A stretch of DNA of 64,000 bases from Amycolatopsis sp. (GTDB lineage: Bacteria; Actinomycetota; Actinomycetes; Mycobacteriales; Pseudonocardiaceae): contig NZ_JAODNM010000117.1 of NCBI RefSeq assembly GCF_025464955.1, forward strand, positions 124,001 through 188,000. The letters run 5' to 3'. This document shows, piece by piece, positions 26,000-34,457 of this stretch; the stretch's first letter is position 1, and every line of letters starts with the position of its first letter. Position numbers and translations under genes: made by a program. The notes under the pieces were generated by a model. The model did not search any database, was not told where the DNA came from, and saw only the letters and a list, made by a program, of their open reading frames with translations.

Positions 26000-26697
26000 A
26001 ACCCGTAATCGCGGTTTCCCAGCTGACCAAGACCTATGGCTCCGGAGACACCGCAGTGCACGCGTTGCGCGGGATCGAGCTGACGGTGATGCCCGGCGAG
26101 TACGTGGCCATCATGGGGGCGTCCGGCTCGGGGAAGTCGACCCTGCTGAACATGCTCGGCTGCCTCGACGTCCCGACCTCCGGCGAGTACACGCTCGACG
26201 GGTTCCCGGTGAGCGAGATGAACGAGCGGCAGCTTTCGTTACTGCGAAACAGGAAGATCGGGTTCATTTTCCAGTCCTTCAACCTCGTGCCGCGTACGTC
26301 CGCTCTGTCCAATGTGGAATTACCTTTGGTCTACAGTGGACTTAATCGGACCAACCGGCGGATCCGGGCGCTGGCGGCGCTGGAGATGGTCGGCCTGACC
26401 GATCGCGCGAAGCATCTGCCCAACGAACTGTCCGGCGGTCAGCAGCAGCGCGTCGCGGTGGCGCGGGCGCTGGTCACCGGGCCGGCCATGCTGCTCGCCG
26501 ACGAACCGACCGGGAACCTGGACCGGGCCAGTACCGACGAGGTTCTCGGCGTGTTCGACCGGCTCAACCAGCTCGGCCGGACCGTCGTGATGATCACGCA
26601 CGAGGACGAGGTCGCCCGGCACGCGCATCGGGTGATCAGGGTCAGCGACGGACTTGTCGTCGCCGACGAGACCCGTCGTCACGTGGGGGTGGCGTGA
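25996..26697 (+). CDS. MacB/LolD-type ABC transporter ATP-binding protein
   Basis: A 233-residue ATPase: Walker [16 protein letters not shown]-loop FIFQSFNLVPR, signature ELSGGQQQRVAVARAL, Walker [13 protein letters not shown], switch His MITHEDE. It matches the subgroup that pairs with MacB/FtsX-like permeases. ATG 25996 overlaps the adaptor stop, and its own stop overlaps the permease start (GTGA), so the three genes form one operon. Confidence 0.95.
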   Translation: MKPVIAVSQLTKTYGSGDTAVHALRGIELTVMPGEYVAIMGASGSGKSTLLNMLGCLDVPTSGEYTLDGFPVSEMNERQLSLLRNRKIGFIFQSFNLVPRTSALSNVELPLVYSGLNRTNRRIRALAALEMVGLTDRAKHLPNELSGGQQQRVAVARALVTGPAMLLADEPTGNLDRASTDEVLGVFDRLNQLGRTVVMITHEDEVARHAHRVIRVSDGLVVADETRRHVGVA

Positions 26698-27896
26698 ACT
26701 TCTTCGAGATCATGCGGTTCGCCGTCCGCGGGTTGACGGCGAACAAGCTGCGGTCCTCGCTGACCACGCTCGGCATCACCATCGGGGTCGCGGCGGTCAT
26801 CCTGCTCGTCGCGGTCGGCAACGGCGCGTCGGCGTCGATCGCCGCGAGCATCCAGGGCCTCGGTACGAACGTGCTCAACGTGTCGGCCGCACGCGGAGGT
26901 GCCGCGGGCGCCGTCACGCGTCCGCTGACCGTCCAGGACGCGCACGCGCTGGTCGACCCGGTCGGCGCACCCGACGTCAAGGCGGCGTCGCCGGTCGTGA
27001 CCACCACCGCGACCGCGACCTACGGGCAGACCAGCTACGACATCTCCTCGGTCACCGGCACCGAACCGGCGTACTTCACCACCACGAACCGCGCGGTCGC
27101 CGACGGCTCCCTGTTCACCTCCGAAGATCTCACCAGCGCGCGCAAAGTCGTCGTGCTCGGCCCGACGACGGCCACGTCGATCTTCGGGACCGCGGAGCCG
27201 GTCGGGAAGGACGTCCTGCTCAACAGCATCCAGTTCACCGTGATCGGGGTGCTGCAGGCCAAGGGCAGTACCGGTTTGCAGGACGCCGACGACGTCGCGA
27301 TAGCGCCGCTCACCGCGGTGCAGAACTCGCTGACCGGCTACGGGAGCCTCAACCAGATCGCCGTGCAGGCGACCACCGCGGACTCGGTTTCGCTGGCCCA
27401 GACCGAGGTCACCGCGATCCTCAACGCGCGGCACGAGATCCGGCTCGGCGGCACGCCCGACTACCAGATCCAGAACTCCGCGCAGCTGCTGGCGACCAGG
27501 ACCTCGGCCACGTCGACCTTCACCGTGCTGCTGGCCGCGGTCGCCGCGATCTCGCTGCTGGTCGGCGGGATCGGGGTCACCAACATCATGCTGGTCACGG
27601 TCACCGAGCGAATTCGCGAGATCGGCATCCGCAAGGCGATCGGCGCTCCGAGGTCGGCGATCCTCGGCCAGTTCTTGGCGGAGGCGACGATGTTGAGCCT
27701 GTTCGGCGGGCTGCTCGGCGTGCTGATCGGGGTGGTCGGCAGCCGGTTCACCATCGACGGGATCGTGCCGGTCATCGTGCCGTCCTCGATCTTCCTGGCG
27801 TTCGCCGTCTCCGCGCTGATCGGCTTGTTCTTCGGTAGTTACCCGGCCAACCGGGCCGCCTCGCTGCGTCCGATCGACGCGCTCCGGCACGAATAG
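26694..27896 (+). CDS. MacB/FtsX-type ABC permease
   Basis: A 400-residue permease: one N-terminal helix (RSSLTTLGITIGVAAVILLV), a large extracytoplasmic MacB-type domain (about 45-275), then three C-terminal helices, with GGIGVTNIMLVTVTERIREI and GIRKAIGAPRSAI as the FtsX signature. With the adaptor and ATPase it makes a mechanotransmission-type exporter for a peptide, antibiotic or lipid. Substrate unknown. Confidence 0.93.
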   Translation: MNFFEIMRFAVRGLTANKLRSSLTTLGITIGVAAVILLVAVGNGASASIAASIQGLGTNVLNVSAARGGAAGAVTRPLTVQDAHALVDPVGAPDVKAASPVVTTTATATYGQTSYDISSVTGTEPAYFTTTNRAVADGSLFTSEDLTSARKVVVLGPTTATSIFGTAEPVGKDVLLNSIQFTVIGVLQAKGSTGLQDADDVAIAPLTAVQNSLTGYGSLNQIAVQATTADSVSLAQTEVTAILNARHEIRLGGTPDYQIQNSAQLLATRTSATSTFTVLLAAVAAISLLVGGIGVTNIMLVTVTERIREIGIRKAIGAPRSAILGQFLAEATMLSLFGGLLGVLIGVVGSRFTIDGIVPVIVPSSIFLAFAVSALIGLFFGSYPANRAASLRPIDALRHE

Positions 27897-27934
27897 GCCA
27901 CCTCCCACTCTCGCGTCACAGCTAGGAGAATCCG

Positions 27935-28546
27935 ATGTCCAGAAGGCCAGACACCGAGCCGGTGGATGACCAGCCCACGGTCGTCCAACCGGTCGTCGAG
28001 CCGCCGACCGCCGAGCAGGTGGAACGGCCCACGGCCGAGCAGATCGTGGCGAAGCCGGCTGTCGACGGCGACCTCGAGAACGAGATGCGCGCGGTGGCGC
28101 AGCCGTTCACCAAGCTGACCCTCGCGCTCGGCGTGATCGTGGTCGTCGCGCTCGCGTTCGGCGCGGGCGCGTGGACGCACGCGGCCTTCGGCAGCAGCAC
28201 GACGTCTTCGGCGTCCGGCGCGCGTGCCGCGGCCACCGGCGGGACGGGCGGCACGGCAGGCGGCCAGGCGGGCGCGACGGGCCAGGCGCCGGGCGGCGGT
28301 CGCGCGGGGCGCGGCACGATCGGCACCATCGACCGGGTCGACGGCACGACGTTGTACATCAAGACGTTCCAGGGCACCGAGGTCACTGTGTCCACTTCGG
28401 ACTCGACGCAGGTCGGGGTGACCCAGCCGGGCAAGGTGTCCGACCTCAAGGCGGGCGCCAGCGTGACCGTCACGGGGGCCACCGGCAGTGACGGCACGGT
28501 CACCGCACAGAGCATCACCCAGCAGCCCGCCCGAGCCGGCGGCTGA
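27935..28546 (+). CDS. Membrane-anchored protein with DUF5666-like domain
   Basis: A 203-residue protein: acidic N-terminal 60 residues with repeated PTAEQ units, one helix (LTLALGVIVVVALAFGAGAW), a Gly/Ala/Gln linker, then a small beta domain (GTIDRVDGTTLYIKTFQGTE; VSDLKAGASVTVTGATGSDG) of the DUF5666/OB type. AGGAGA precedes ATG 27935. Last gene of the exporter operon, probably facing the envelope; role unknown. Confidence 0.8.
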   Translation: MSRRPDTEPVDDQPTVVQPVVEPPTAEQVERPTAEQIVAKPAVDGDLENEMRAVAQPFTKLTLALGVIVVVALAFGAGAWTHAAFGSSTTSSASGARAAATGGTGGTAGGQAGATGQAPGGGRAGRGTIGTIDRVDGTTLYIKTFQGTEVTVSTSDSTQVGVTQPGKVSDLKAGASVTVTGATGSDGTVTAQSITQQPARAGG

Positions 28547-28916
28547 CGAGTCCCGGGGGCGCTTTTGTGGTTTTGTGCCCTGGTTGAGCGCTCAAGGAGG
28601 GCACAAAAGTGGTTCTTGTGTCGTATGTGTGGGTCCGCGACGCCTCAGTGGCTGGTGAGGTTCTTGAGGTCAGCGGGTGTGGTCGGCTGGTGGTGACTGT
28701 GGGACTCGTCGGTTTGAACGTGGGACTCGCCGGGCCGGAGTGTGGGACTCGCCGATGGGCTGTGCGAGTCCCACACTCAGCGAGGGCGAGCCAGTCCACA
28801 GCAACCAGCATCCACACAGACGACCGAAGAGCCACTTTTGTACAAAAGTGCCTCTTGGGTCGACAAAAATCGGGACCCTCCCAGCTGGGAGAGCCCCGAT
28901 CGGGTGAAGAAGTGGC
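28547..28916. repeat. 370-base convergent region filled with repeats of families C and D
   Basis: Family C: TTTTGTGCCC (28571-28580) pairs with GGGCACAAAA (28599-28608), with the palindrome TTGAGCGCTCAA inside (28584-28595); a second copy CACTTTTGTACAAAAGTG is at 28833-28850. Family D: three GTGGGACTCG units at about 28699, 28720 and 28742, the last pairing as GAGTGTGGGACTCGC (28738-28752) with GCGAGTCCCACACTC (28764-28778). No gene seen. The facing genes are DUF5666 (+) and sod (-). Confidence 0.85.
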
Positions 28917-29540
28917 TCAGCCGAGCAGCAGGCCGTTTCCGCCGGCGACGGCGTTGTCGAAGCGCTTGCTGATCTCGGCCCAGTTGAAGATGTTCCAGAG
29001 GGCCTCGACGTACTTCGGCTTGACGTTCTTGTAGTCCAGGTAGAACGCGTGCTCCCACACGTCGACCAGCAGGATCGGCACGGTCGGCAGGATCAGGTTG
29101 TTGTGGTGGTCGCGCAGCTGCTGGGTGATTAGCGTCTTGCCGATCGGGTCCCAGGAGAGCGAGGCCCAGCCGTTGCCCTGGATCGTGGTGGCGACCGCGG
29201 TGAACTGCGCCTTGAACTTGTCGAACGAGCCGAAGGCCTCGTCGATCGCGGCGGCGAGCTCACCGGTCGGCTTGTCGCCGCCTTCCGGGGAGAGGATCTT
29301 CCACCAGACGACGTGGTTCGCGTGGCCGGCCAGGTGGAACGCGAGCGTGGTCGACAGGCCGACAATGTCACCGAAGTTGCCGGCGTCGCGGGCTTCGGCG
29401 ATCTTGTCGAGGGTGTCGTTCGCGCCCTTGACGTAGGTCGCGTGGTGCTTGCTGTGGTGCAGCTCGTTGATCTCGCCGGAGATGTGCGGCGCGAGGGCGC
29501 TGTAGTCGTAATCGAGATCGGGGAGCGTGTACCGGGCCAT
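28917..29540 (-). CDS. sodA: Superoxide dismutase (Fe/Mn family)
   Basis: A 207-residue SOD, converting superoxide to oxygen and peroxide. Metal ligands: first His of [11 protein letters not shown] (residue 28), His in [12 protein letters not shown], Asp and His in [24 protein letters not shown] is the usual second-sphere region; metal choice (Fe or Mn) cannot be fixed by eye. AAAGGAGGGCC directly precedes ATG 29540 and decides the start over an ATG 42 bases upstream. A TTTGGTGATCGAC unit is repeated in the leader (29550-29579). Confidence 0.95.
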   Translation of the reverse strand: MARYTLPDLDYDYSALAPHISGEINELHHSKHHATYVKGANDTLDKIAEARDAGNFGDIVGLSTTLAFHLAGHANHVVWWKILSPEGGDKPTGELAAAIDEAFGSFDKFKAQFTAVATTIQGNGWASLSWDPIGKTLITQQLRDHHNNLILPTVPILLVDVWEHAFYLDYKNVKPKYVEALWNIFNWAEISKRFDNAVAGGNGLLLG

Positions 29541-29768
29541 TGGCCCTCCTTTGGTGATCGACATTTTTGGTGATCGACGCAAGGTCTTCCTGTACCGAAC
29601 CTAGTAGCACTCACCTCGGGTCGGCGACCGGGGGCCGCCGCTGTCTCCACAGGTGGGATCACTGCTCCTTATGGCTGTACCCGGAGGCCTACCGTCCCAA
29701 ACCAGCCTGCAACCTCGAGCGAACTGGAGGTCAACAGGATGTGAGCAGGGTCCTACGCCGTCCGGGTC

Positions 29769-30452
29769 TCAGGCGGCGCGGTACCGGTCGAGCTCATTGG
29801 CGAGCTCGGCGAAGACGGCGATGTTGCACTCGAACGCTACTCGGGCTTCGTCGATGACGCGGGCGCGTTCGTCCTCGTCCCAGGGGGCGCCGTCGAGCTC
29901 GATGCGGTAGCGGTCGCGGAACGCGGGGGCGCTGCCGATCTCGTCGAAGTGGTAGAACAGCGCGCCCGCGTCGGCGATGCCGTACTCCTTCTCCAGCAGA
30001 CGCCGGATGACCTGGCCGCCGGCGATGTCGCCGAGGTAGCGCGTGTAGTGGTGCGCGACGAAACCACCGGCCCACTCGCCCCCGCTCTCGCGGACGCGTG
30101 CGGCGTAGGCCGCGGTGGTGGGCAGGGGCTCGATCGTGTCCCGCCAGTCCGGGCCGACCAGGAACTCCAGGTCGCGGGCGATTTTCGGCAGCCTGCGGAG
30201 CTCGTCGAAGACGAACCGGCGGCCGACGGTGTCGCTCGCCATGGTGTCGCTGACCTGCTCGATCGCCTCGTAGATGTAGTAGTACTGGACGGCCAGCCGC
30301 GTGTAGCCGGCCAGGGTGAGTTCGCCGCCGAGCAGGGCGCTCATGTAGGTCGAGAAGTTCGCCCGGTCGTGCAACGTGCGCGTCGAGCCGCGGAGGGCCT
30401 TCGAGAACGGGACCTGGTCGACCAACCGGTCAGAATCTGCCGACACCGACAT
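29769..30452 (-). CDS. Heme oxygenase (HmuO-type)
   Basis: A 227-residue biliverdin-producing heme oxygenase that opens heme and releases iron and CO. Proximal His in RTLHDRANF (residue 28); distal-helix motif RYLGDIAGGQVIRR. GGAGG eight bases before ATG 30452 favours that start over ATG 30467. An IdeR/DtxR-type iron box lies 60 bases upstream, so expression in iron shortage is expected. Heme comes either from the environment or from the hem pathway encoded in this window. Confidence 0.93.
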   Translation of the reverse strand: MSVSADSDRLVDQVPFSKALRGSTRTLHDRANFSTYMSALLGGELTLAGYTRLAVQYYYIYEAIEQVSDTMASDTVGRRFVFDELRRLPKIARDLEFLVGPDWRDTIEPLPTTAAYAARVRESGGEWAGGFVAHHYTRYLGDIAGGQVIRRLLEKEYGIADAGALFYHFDEIGSAPAFRDRYRIELDGAPWDEDERARVIDEARVAFECNIAVFAELANELDRYRAA

Positions 30453-30511
30453 CGCACGTGCCTCCATCTTTCTGACAACCTGTCATAAAGATGGTAAACC
30501 CGTTCGGCGAC

Positions 30512-30525
30512 TTAGGCTACCCTAA
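30512..30525. promoter_or_regulatory. Iron box (IdeR/DtxR-type) upstream of heme oxygenase
   Basis: TTAGGCTACCCTAA matches 13 of 14 bases of the core TTAGGCTAACCTAA. The outer five bases of the full 19-base box are not conserved on the far side. It overlaps the TetR stop codon and ends 60 bases before the heme oxygenase start, a suitable place for iron-dependent repression. Confidence 0.7.
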
Positions 30526-31140
30526 TTCAGTGGTCCTTTCGGGGGCTTCCGTCGCGCCGACCCCGCGGAGCACGAACCTGACGGCCGTCTCGATGGACGG
30601 TTCGAGCTGGTCAGGGGGCACATCCACGAGCGCGCGGTTGGACAGCGCGGCGGTGATCATGCCGATGACCAGGTCCGGATCCTCGTCGGCGAGTTGTCCC
30701 GCGCGGACGCCTTCGTCCAGGATCTCGTGCAGTTTCGCGGTGATCGGGTCGGCATGGGCGCTGATGCGGCGGTAGGCCGACGGGTCGAGGGCGGACGCGA
30801 GCGCGGCGCCCGGCGGCAGGTGGTACTCCGCGAGCACGCGCAGCTGGAGCCGGACGAAGGTGGCCAGTCTGTCGACCGGGCCTTCGGCGGCGTCCACGGC
30901 GGCGTTCAGCCGCTCGACGTACCGTGCGGCTTCGTCCTCGACGAACGCGATGAGCAGGGCTTCCTTGTCGGGGAAGTGGTTGTACATGGCCGTGCGGCCG
31001 AGGCCTGCTTCGACCGCGACGCCGGCGAGCGTGACGGCGTCGAACCCGCGCTCGTACAGCTGCGAACGCAGGACGTCGAAGACGCGTGCCCGGACCTGCT
31101 CGCGGTGCTCGCCCAGCGACCGCCCGATGATCTTCGGCAC
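30517..31140 (-). CDS. TetR-family transcriptional regulator
   Basis: A 207-residue regulator. HTH: FDAVTLAGVAVEAGLGRTAM followed by YNHFPDKEALLIAFVEDEA. The C-terminal ligand domain has no recognisable signature. GTG 31140 has AAGGGGGG upstream; the frame continues further up without a ribosome site. It lies directly upstream of heme oxygenase in the same direction and may share transcription or control it along with iron. Confidence 0.88.
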   Translation of the reverse strand: MPKIIGRSLGEHREQVRARVFDVLRSQLYERGFDAVTLAGVAVEAGLGRTAMYNHFPDKEALLIAFVEDEAARYVERLNAAVDAAEGPVDRLATFVRLQLRVLAEYHLPPGAALASALDPSAYRRISAHADPITAKLHEILDEGVRAGQLADEDPDLVIGMITAALSNRALVDVPPDQLEPSIETAVRFVLRGVGATEAPERTTELG

Positions 31141-31199
31141 CCGCCGCCCCCCTTCCGCGCTTTTCGCTCCTGTGGTCCCGTCCAGTGTCCCCCACCCCC

Positions 31200-31219
31200 G
31201 CAACTCGCCGTCGAGTTGC
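31200..31219. repeat. Family A inverted repeat
   Basis: A perfect copy of GCAACTCGCCGTCGAGTTGC (8-base arms, 4-base loop), followed by AAGTACTTACCG, which also accompanies the copy at 40984. It lies 31 bases past the stop of the GCS2-like gene. Confidence 0.85.
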
Positions 31220-31250
31220 GATCCTTAAGTACTTACCGAGGGGATGGGGA

Positions 31251-32750
31251 TCAGTCGGTGGTGGACCAGGTGTGGACGGGGGCGCCGGAGGCGGAGTGCT
31301 CGAGGTAGCGCGAGAGCATCCTGGCCAGCGCGGCTTCGCGGTCGTCGCCGTGCTCCTGCGCGTCCACGACGAAGTCGCGCTGCCACGACGAGCCCGACTT
31401 CCTGGCGAGACAGCGGTGCTCGATCACCCCGAGGTACCGCTCCCTGGCCTCGCTGGATACGCCGGAGCGCTCGAGCCCCTCATGGGCGAGCGGCAGCAGG
31501 ACGCGCAGCGCCAGTTCGTCCGGAGTCATCCAGCCGATGCCCGGCCAGTACAGCTGCGAGTCGAAACCCAGCCGCGCGCCGGCGTACAGATTCTCCTCGG
31601 CGGCTTGGAACGACATCTGCGTCCAGATCGGACGCTCCGACTCGGCTAGCGCCCGCTGCGCGCCGTAGAAGAACGCGGCGTTCGCCACCACGTCGAGCAC
31701 GGTCGGCCCGGCCGGCAGGACGCGGTTCTCGACGCGCAGGTGCGGTTCGCCGTCGACGACGTCGTACACCGGCCGGTTCCAGCGCCAGATAGTGCCATTG
31801 TGCATCCGCAGTTCGGCCAATTTGGGCGCTTGCCCAGTTTCGAGCGCCTCGACCGGATCTTCGGGGTCGGTTTCCGGTAACAGCCCGGGAAAATAACGAA
31901 CATTCTCTTCGAAAAGGTCAAATATTGACGTGATCCATCTCTCGCCGAACCACACTCTCGGCCGGACGCCCTGGTTCTTCAGCTCCTCCGGTCTGGTATC
32001 CGTGGCCTGCAGGAACAGCGGAATCCGCGTTTCGTGCCACAGGGCTTTTCCCAGCAGGAAGGGCGAATTCGCACCGAGTGCCACCTGGACGCCGGCGAGG
32101 CATTGAGCCGCGTTCCAGTGCGCCGCGAATTCTTCCGGCGCCACTTGCAAGTGCAGCTGCACGGACGTGCAGGCGGCTTCGGGCAGGATCGTCTCTGCTT
32201 GAGTACGCAACCGTTCCGGCTTCGAGCCGTCCAGCGCGGCGCCTTCCAGTGCCAGGATGAGGTGTTCGCCGCGGGCAGCGAAGATCTGGTCGTTCAGCAG
32301 CGCGTACCGGGCGTTGTGTGTCAACCACTTCTGGTCGAAGTGCTCCTCGCCCAGCGTCGGCAGGGTGCCGATCATGGCGAGCTGGGAGCCGGCGTGGTTC
32401 GCCTGCTCGCCGGCTTTGGCCAGGTAGGCATCGAGGTCGTCTTCAAGTCCTAGCAAGGAATCTTGTGCCAGTGGGCGGGGCGGCACGTTCAGTTCGATGT
32501 TGTGCTGGCCGAGTTCGGTGGTGAACGAAGGATCGTCCAGCGCGTCGAGCACCGCGCCGTTCGTCATCGACGGCCGCATGTCGGCGTCGACCAGATTCAG
32601 CTCCAGTTCCAACCCGATATTCTTGTGTGCAAAGGAAAAACTACCATCCGAGAGCATTCGTGCGAGGGTGTCGAGACAGCGTTGGACCTTCCTGCGGTAA
32701 CGCCCGCGGTCGCGGGGGTTGAAGGGGTCCGCCGACAGAGCCATGCCCAT
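31251..32750 (-). CDS. GCS2-type glutamate-cysteine ligase-like protein
   Basis: A 499-residue ATP-grasp-like carboxylate-amine ligase of the bacterial GCS2 group often annotated glutamate-cysteine ligase. Visible: IGLELELNLVDADMRPS (metal/ATP Glu residues), HNIELNVPPRPL, CTSVQLHLQVAPEEFAAHWN, QGVRPRVWFGERW, HNGTIWRWNRPVYDV, HLRVENRVLPAGPT. GAGGAG nine bases before ATG 32750 fixes the start. Since these bacteria normally use mycothiol, the true product (a gamma-glutamyl amide or ergothioneine precursor) is open. Confidence 0.8.
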   Translation of the reverse strand: MGMALSADPFNPRDRGRYRRKVQRCLDTLARMLSDGSFSFAHKNIGLELELNLVDADMRPSMTNGAVLDALDDPSFTTELGQHNIELNVPPRPLAQDSLLGLEDDLDAYLAKAGEQANHAGSQLAMIGTLPTLGEEHFDQKWLTHNARYALLNDQIFAARGEHLILALEGAALDGSKPERLRTQAETILPEAACTSVQLHLQVAPEEFAAHWNAAQCLAGVQVALGANSPFLLGKALWHETRIPLFLQATDTRPEELKNQGVRPRVWFGERWITSIFDLFEENVRYFPGLLPETDPEDPVEALETGQAPKLAELRMHNGTIWRWNRPVYDVVDGEPHLRVENRVLPAGPTVLDVVANAAFFYGAQRALAESERPIWTQMSFQAAEENLYAGARLGFDSQLYWPGIGWMTPDELALRVLLPLAHEGLERSGVSSEARERYLGVIEHRCLARKSGSSWQRDFVVDAQEHGDDREAALARMLSRYLEHSASGAPVHTWSTTD

Positions 32751-32974
32751 AAATTTCTGCTCCTCGTAGTTCCAGCCGCGCGGGACAGGCAACCGGGTCC
32801 CGGCTGACCACCGTTTCACGACACGACAGTCCGGTATAGCGCCAAACTGGTGCTCTGTGTCACTAGGGGTTAACGGTCAGCAAAATGCGGCCATTAGGAC
32901 CAGAAAACGTCCCGGCGTGCGGACCAAACGGACCTTGTTTCCCCCGAATGGCACAGCGCTGACACACTCACCGG

Positions 32975-33784
32975 GTGAGACCGATGATCTTCGTCGACGA
33001 CGAGACCGACCCGAGACTGGACGATTTCCGTGATTTGTCCACGGCCGACCGACGCCCGGATCGGCCTGGCGGCAGGGGATTCGTCATCGCCGAAGGCACC
33101 GTCGTGGTCGAGCGAATGCTCCGTTCGAGGTACCCGGTGCGTGCATTACTTGGTGTTGAACGGCGTTTTAGAGAACTCGCCGACCCCTTGGCGGAAGTCG
33201 ACGCGCCCGCGTATGTGACTTCCGCGGAGACGATGGCGAATGTCGTCGGGTTCCACCTCAACCGCGGAGTGCTCGCCGTAGCCGACCGTCCGCCGGCGTC
33301 CACTGTCGACGAAGTGCTCGCCGACGCCCGCGTTGTCGCGGTGTTGGAGGGCGTCGGCGACCACGAGAACCTCGGCGCGCTCTTCCGCAACGCGGCCGCG
33401 CTCGGTGTCGACGGGATCCTCGTCGGGCCCGCCTGCTCGGACCCGCTGTACCGCCGCAGCGTGCGGGTGTCGATGGGGCACGTGCTGAGGGTGCCGTTCG
33501 CGACGTTCGAGAGCTGGCCGGCCGGGCTCGGTCCGCTGCGGGACCGCGGTTTCCGGCTCGCCGCGCTGACGCCGAGGGCTGATTCCGTCCCGTTGCGTTC
33601 GCTTCGTGGCCACGGTCTTGAGCGCGTCGCACTGATGCTCGGCTCGGAGGGACCAGGATTGAGCGAGGAAGCCTTGGCGGTGGCCGACTTCGCCGTCCGG
33701 ATTCCGATGGCCGACGGCGTCGACTCGCTGAATGTGGCGACCGCTGCCGCTGTCGCCTTCTACGAACTCACCGAAGCTGAGTAA
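32975..33784 (+). CDS. SpoU/TrmH-family RNA 2'-O-methyltransferase (Rv0881-like)
   Basis: A 269-residue SPOUT methyltransferase. The N-terminal substrate-binding part has FVIAEGTVVVERML. The knotted domain has NLGALFRNAAALGVDGILVG, LMLGSEGPGLSEEAL and IPMADGVDSLNVATAAAVAF, motifs 1-3 of the family. It should methylate ribose 2'-OH on rRNA or tRNA with SAM. GTG 32975. Position before DUF2537 and SepH equals Rv0881. Confidence 0.92.
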   Translation: MRPMIFVDDETDPRLDDFRDLSTADRRPDRPGGRGFVIAEGTVVVERMLRSRYPVRALLGVERRFRELADPLAEVDAPAYVTSAETMANVVGFHLNRGVLAVADRPPASTVDEVLADARVVAVLEGVGDHENLGALFRNAAALGVDGILVGPACSDPLYRRSVRVSMGHVLRVPFATFESWPAGLGPLRDRGFRLAALTPRADSVPLRSLRGHGLERVALMLGSEGPGLSEEALAVADFAVRIPMADGVDSLNVATAAAVAFYELTEAE

Positions 33785-33824
33785 GTTGGCTCCGGTGACT
33801 ACGCGAACCGAGGGGAGCCAGTCG

Positions 33825-34457
33825 GTGGAACTGCGGATCCGCGGTGAGCGGGCGGTGCTCGCCGCCGACGATGGCGTCGACGTCCAGGAGGCGGACCCGC
33901 ACAGCCTGGCCATCGGCACGGAGCTCGCCGAAGCGCTGCACGAGTGGGCGCGCGTCGCGGCCGCACTGCGGCGCGCCGAACCTGCCGCCTCCGAGGACCA
34001 CAGCGCCGAAGCTGCCGCTGTCGTGTCGCGCAGGGGCCACCAGTTGGCTGTCCGGGTTGCCACGGTGATGGGCGCTCCGCTGGTCTACCGCGACCCCGTC
34101 ACCGATCTGGCGACCCTCATCGAACCGCCGCTGCGGGAGCCGTCTGCCGCGCCTTCTCTGGTGGCGCGGCTGTTCGGCACGTCGGAGCACGACAACGAGC
34201 CGACACCGTGGGGCACGGGGCTGACTGTCGCCGCCTTCGTCGCCGCCGTGCTGTGCGTCGCTATGCTCGCGCTGGCCGGCACGCTGGCGACGGAGACCAG
34301 CGGCTGGCTCGCCGTCGTCGCGTCCCTCATCGTGACCGCCGGCTTGGCGCCGTCGCTCTGGCTCGCGCGCAGGCTGCCGATCGTCCGCTGGGCGGCGTTG
34401 GGCGCGGCCGTGGGCGTGGTCATCGCATGGGTCGGCGTGCTGATCGACGTGCTCTAG
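33825..34457 (+). CDS. DUF2537 membrane protein (Rv0882-like)
   Basis: A 210-residue protein: soluble N-terminal half ([39 protein letters not shown]) and three to four C-terminal membrane helices (LTVAAFVAAVLCVAMLALAG onwards). GTG 33825 has AGGGGAG seven bases upstream; GTG 33795 is an alternative. Its stop codon interlocks with that of sepH in the palindrome CTAG (34454-34457). Role unknown; conserved beside the division gene sepH. Confidence 0.8.
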   Translation: MELRIRGERAVLAADDGVDVQEADPHSLAIGTELAEALHEWARVAAALRRAEPAASEDHSAEAAAVVSRRGHQLAVRVATVMGAPLVYRDPVTDLATLIEPPLREPSAAPSLVARLFGTSEHDNEPTPWGTGLTVAAFVAAVLCVAMLALAGTLATETSGWLAVVASLIVTAGLAPSLWLARRLPIVRWAALGAAVGVVIAWVGVLIDVL

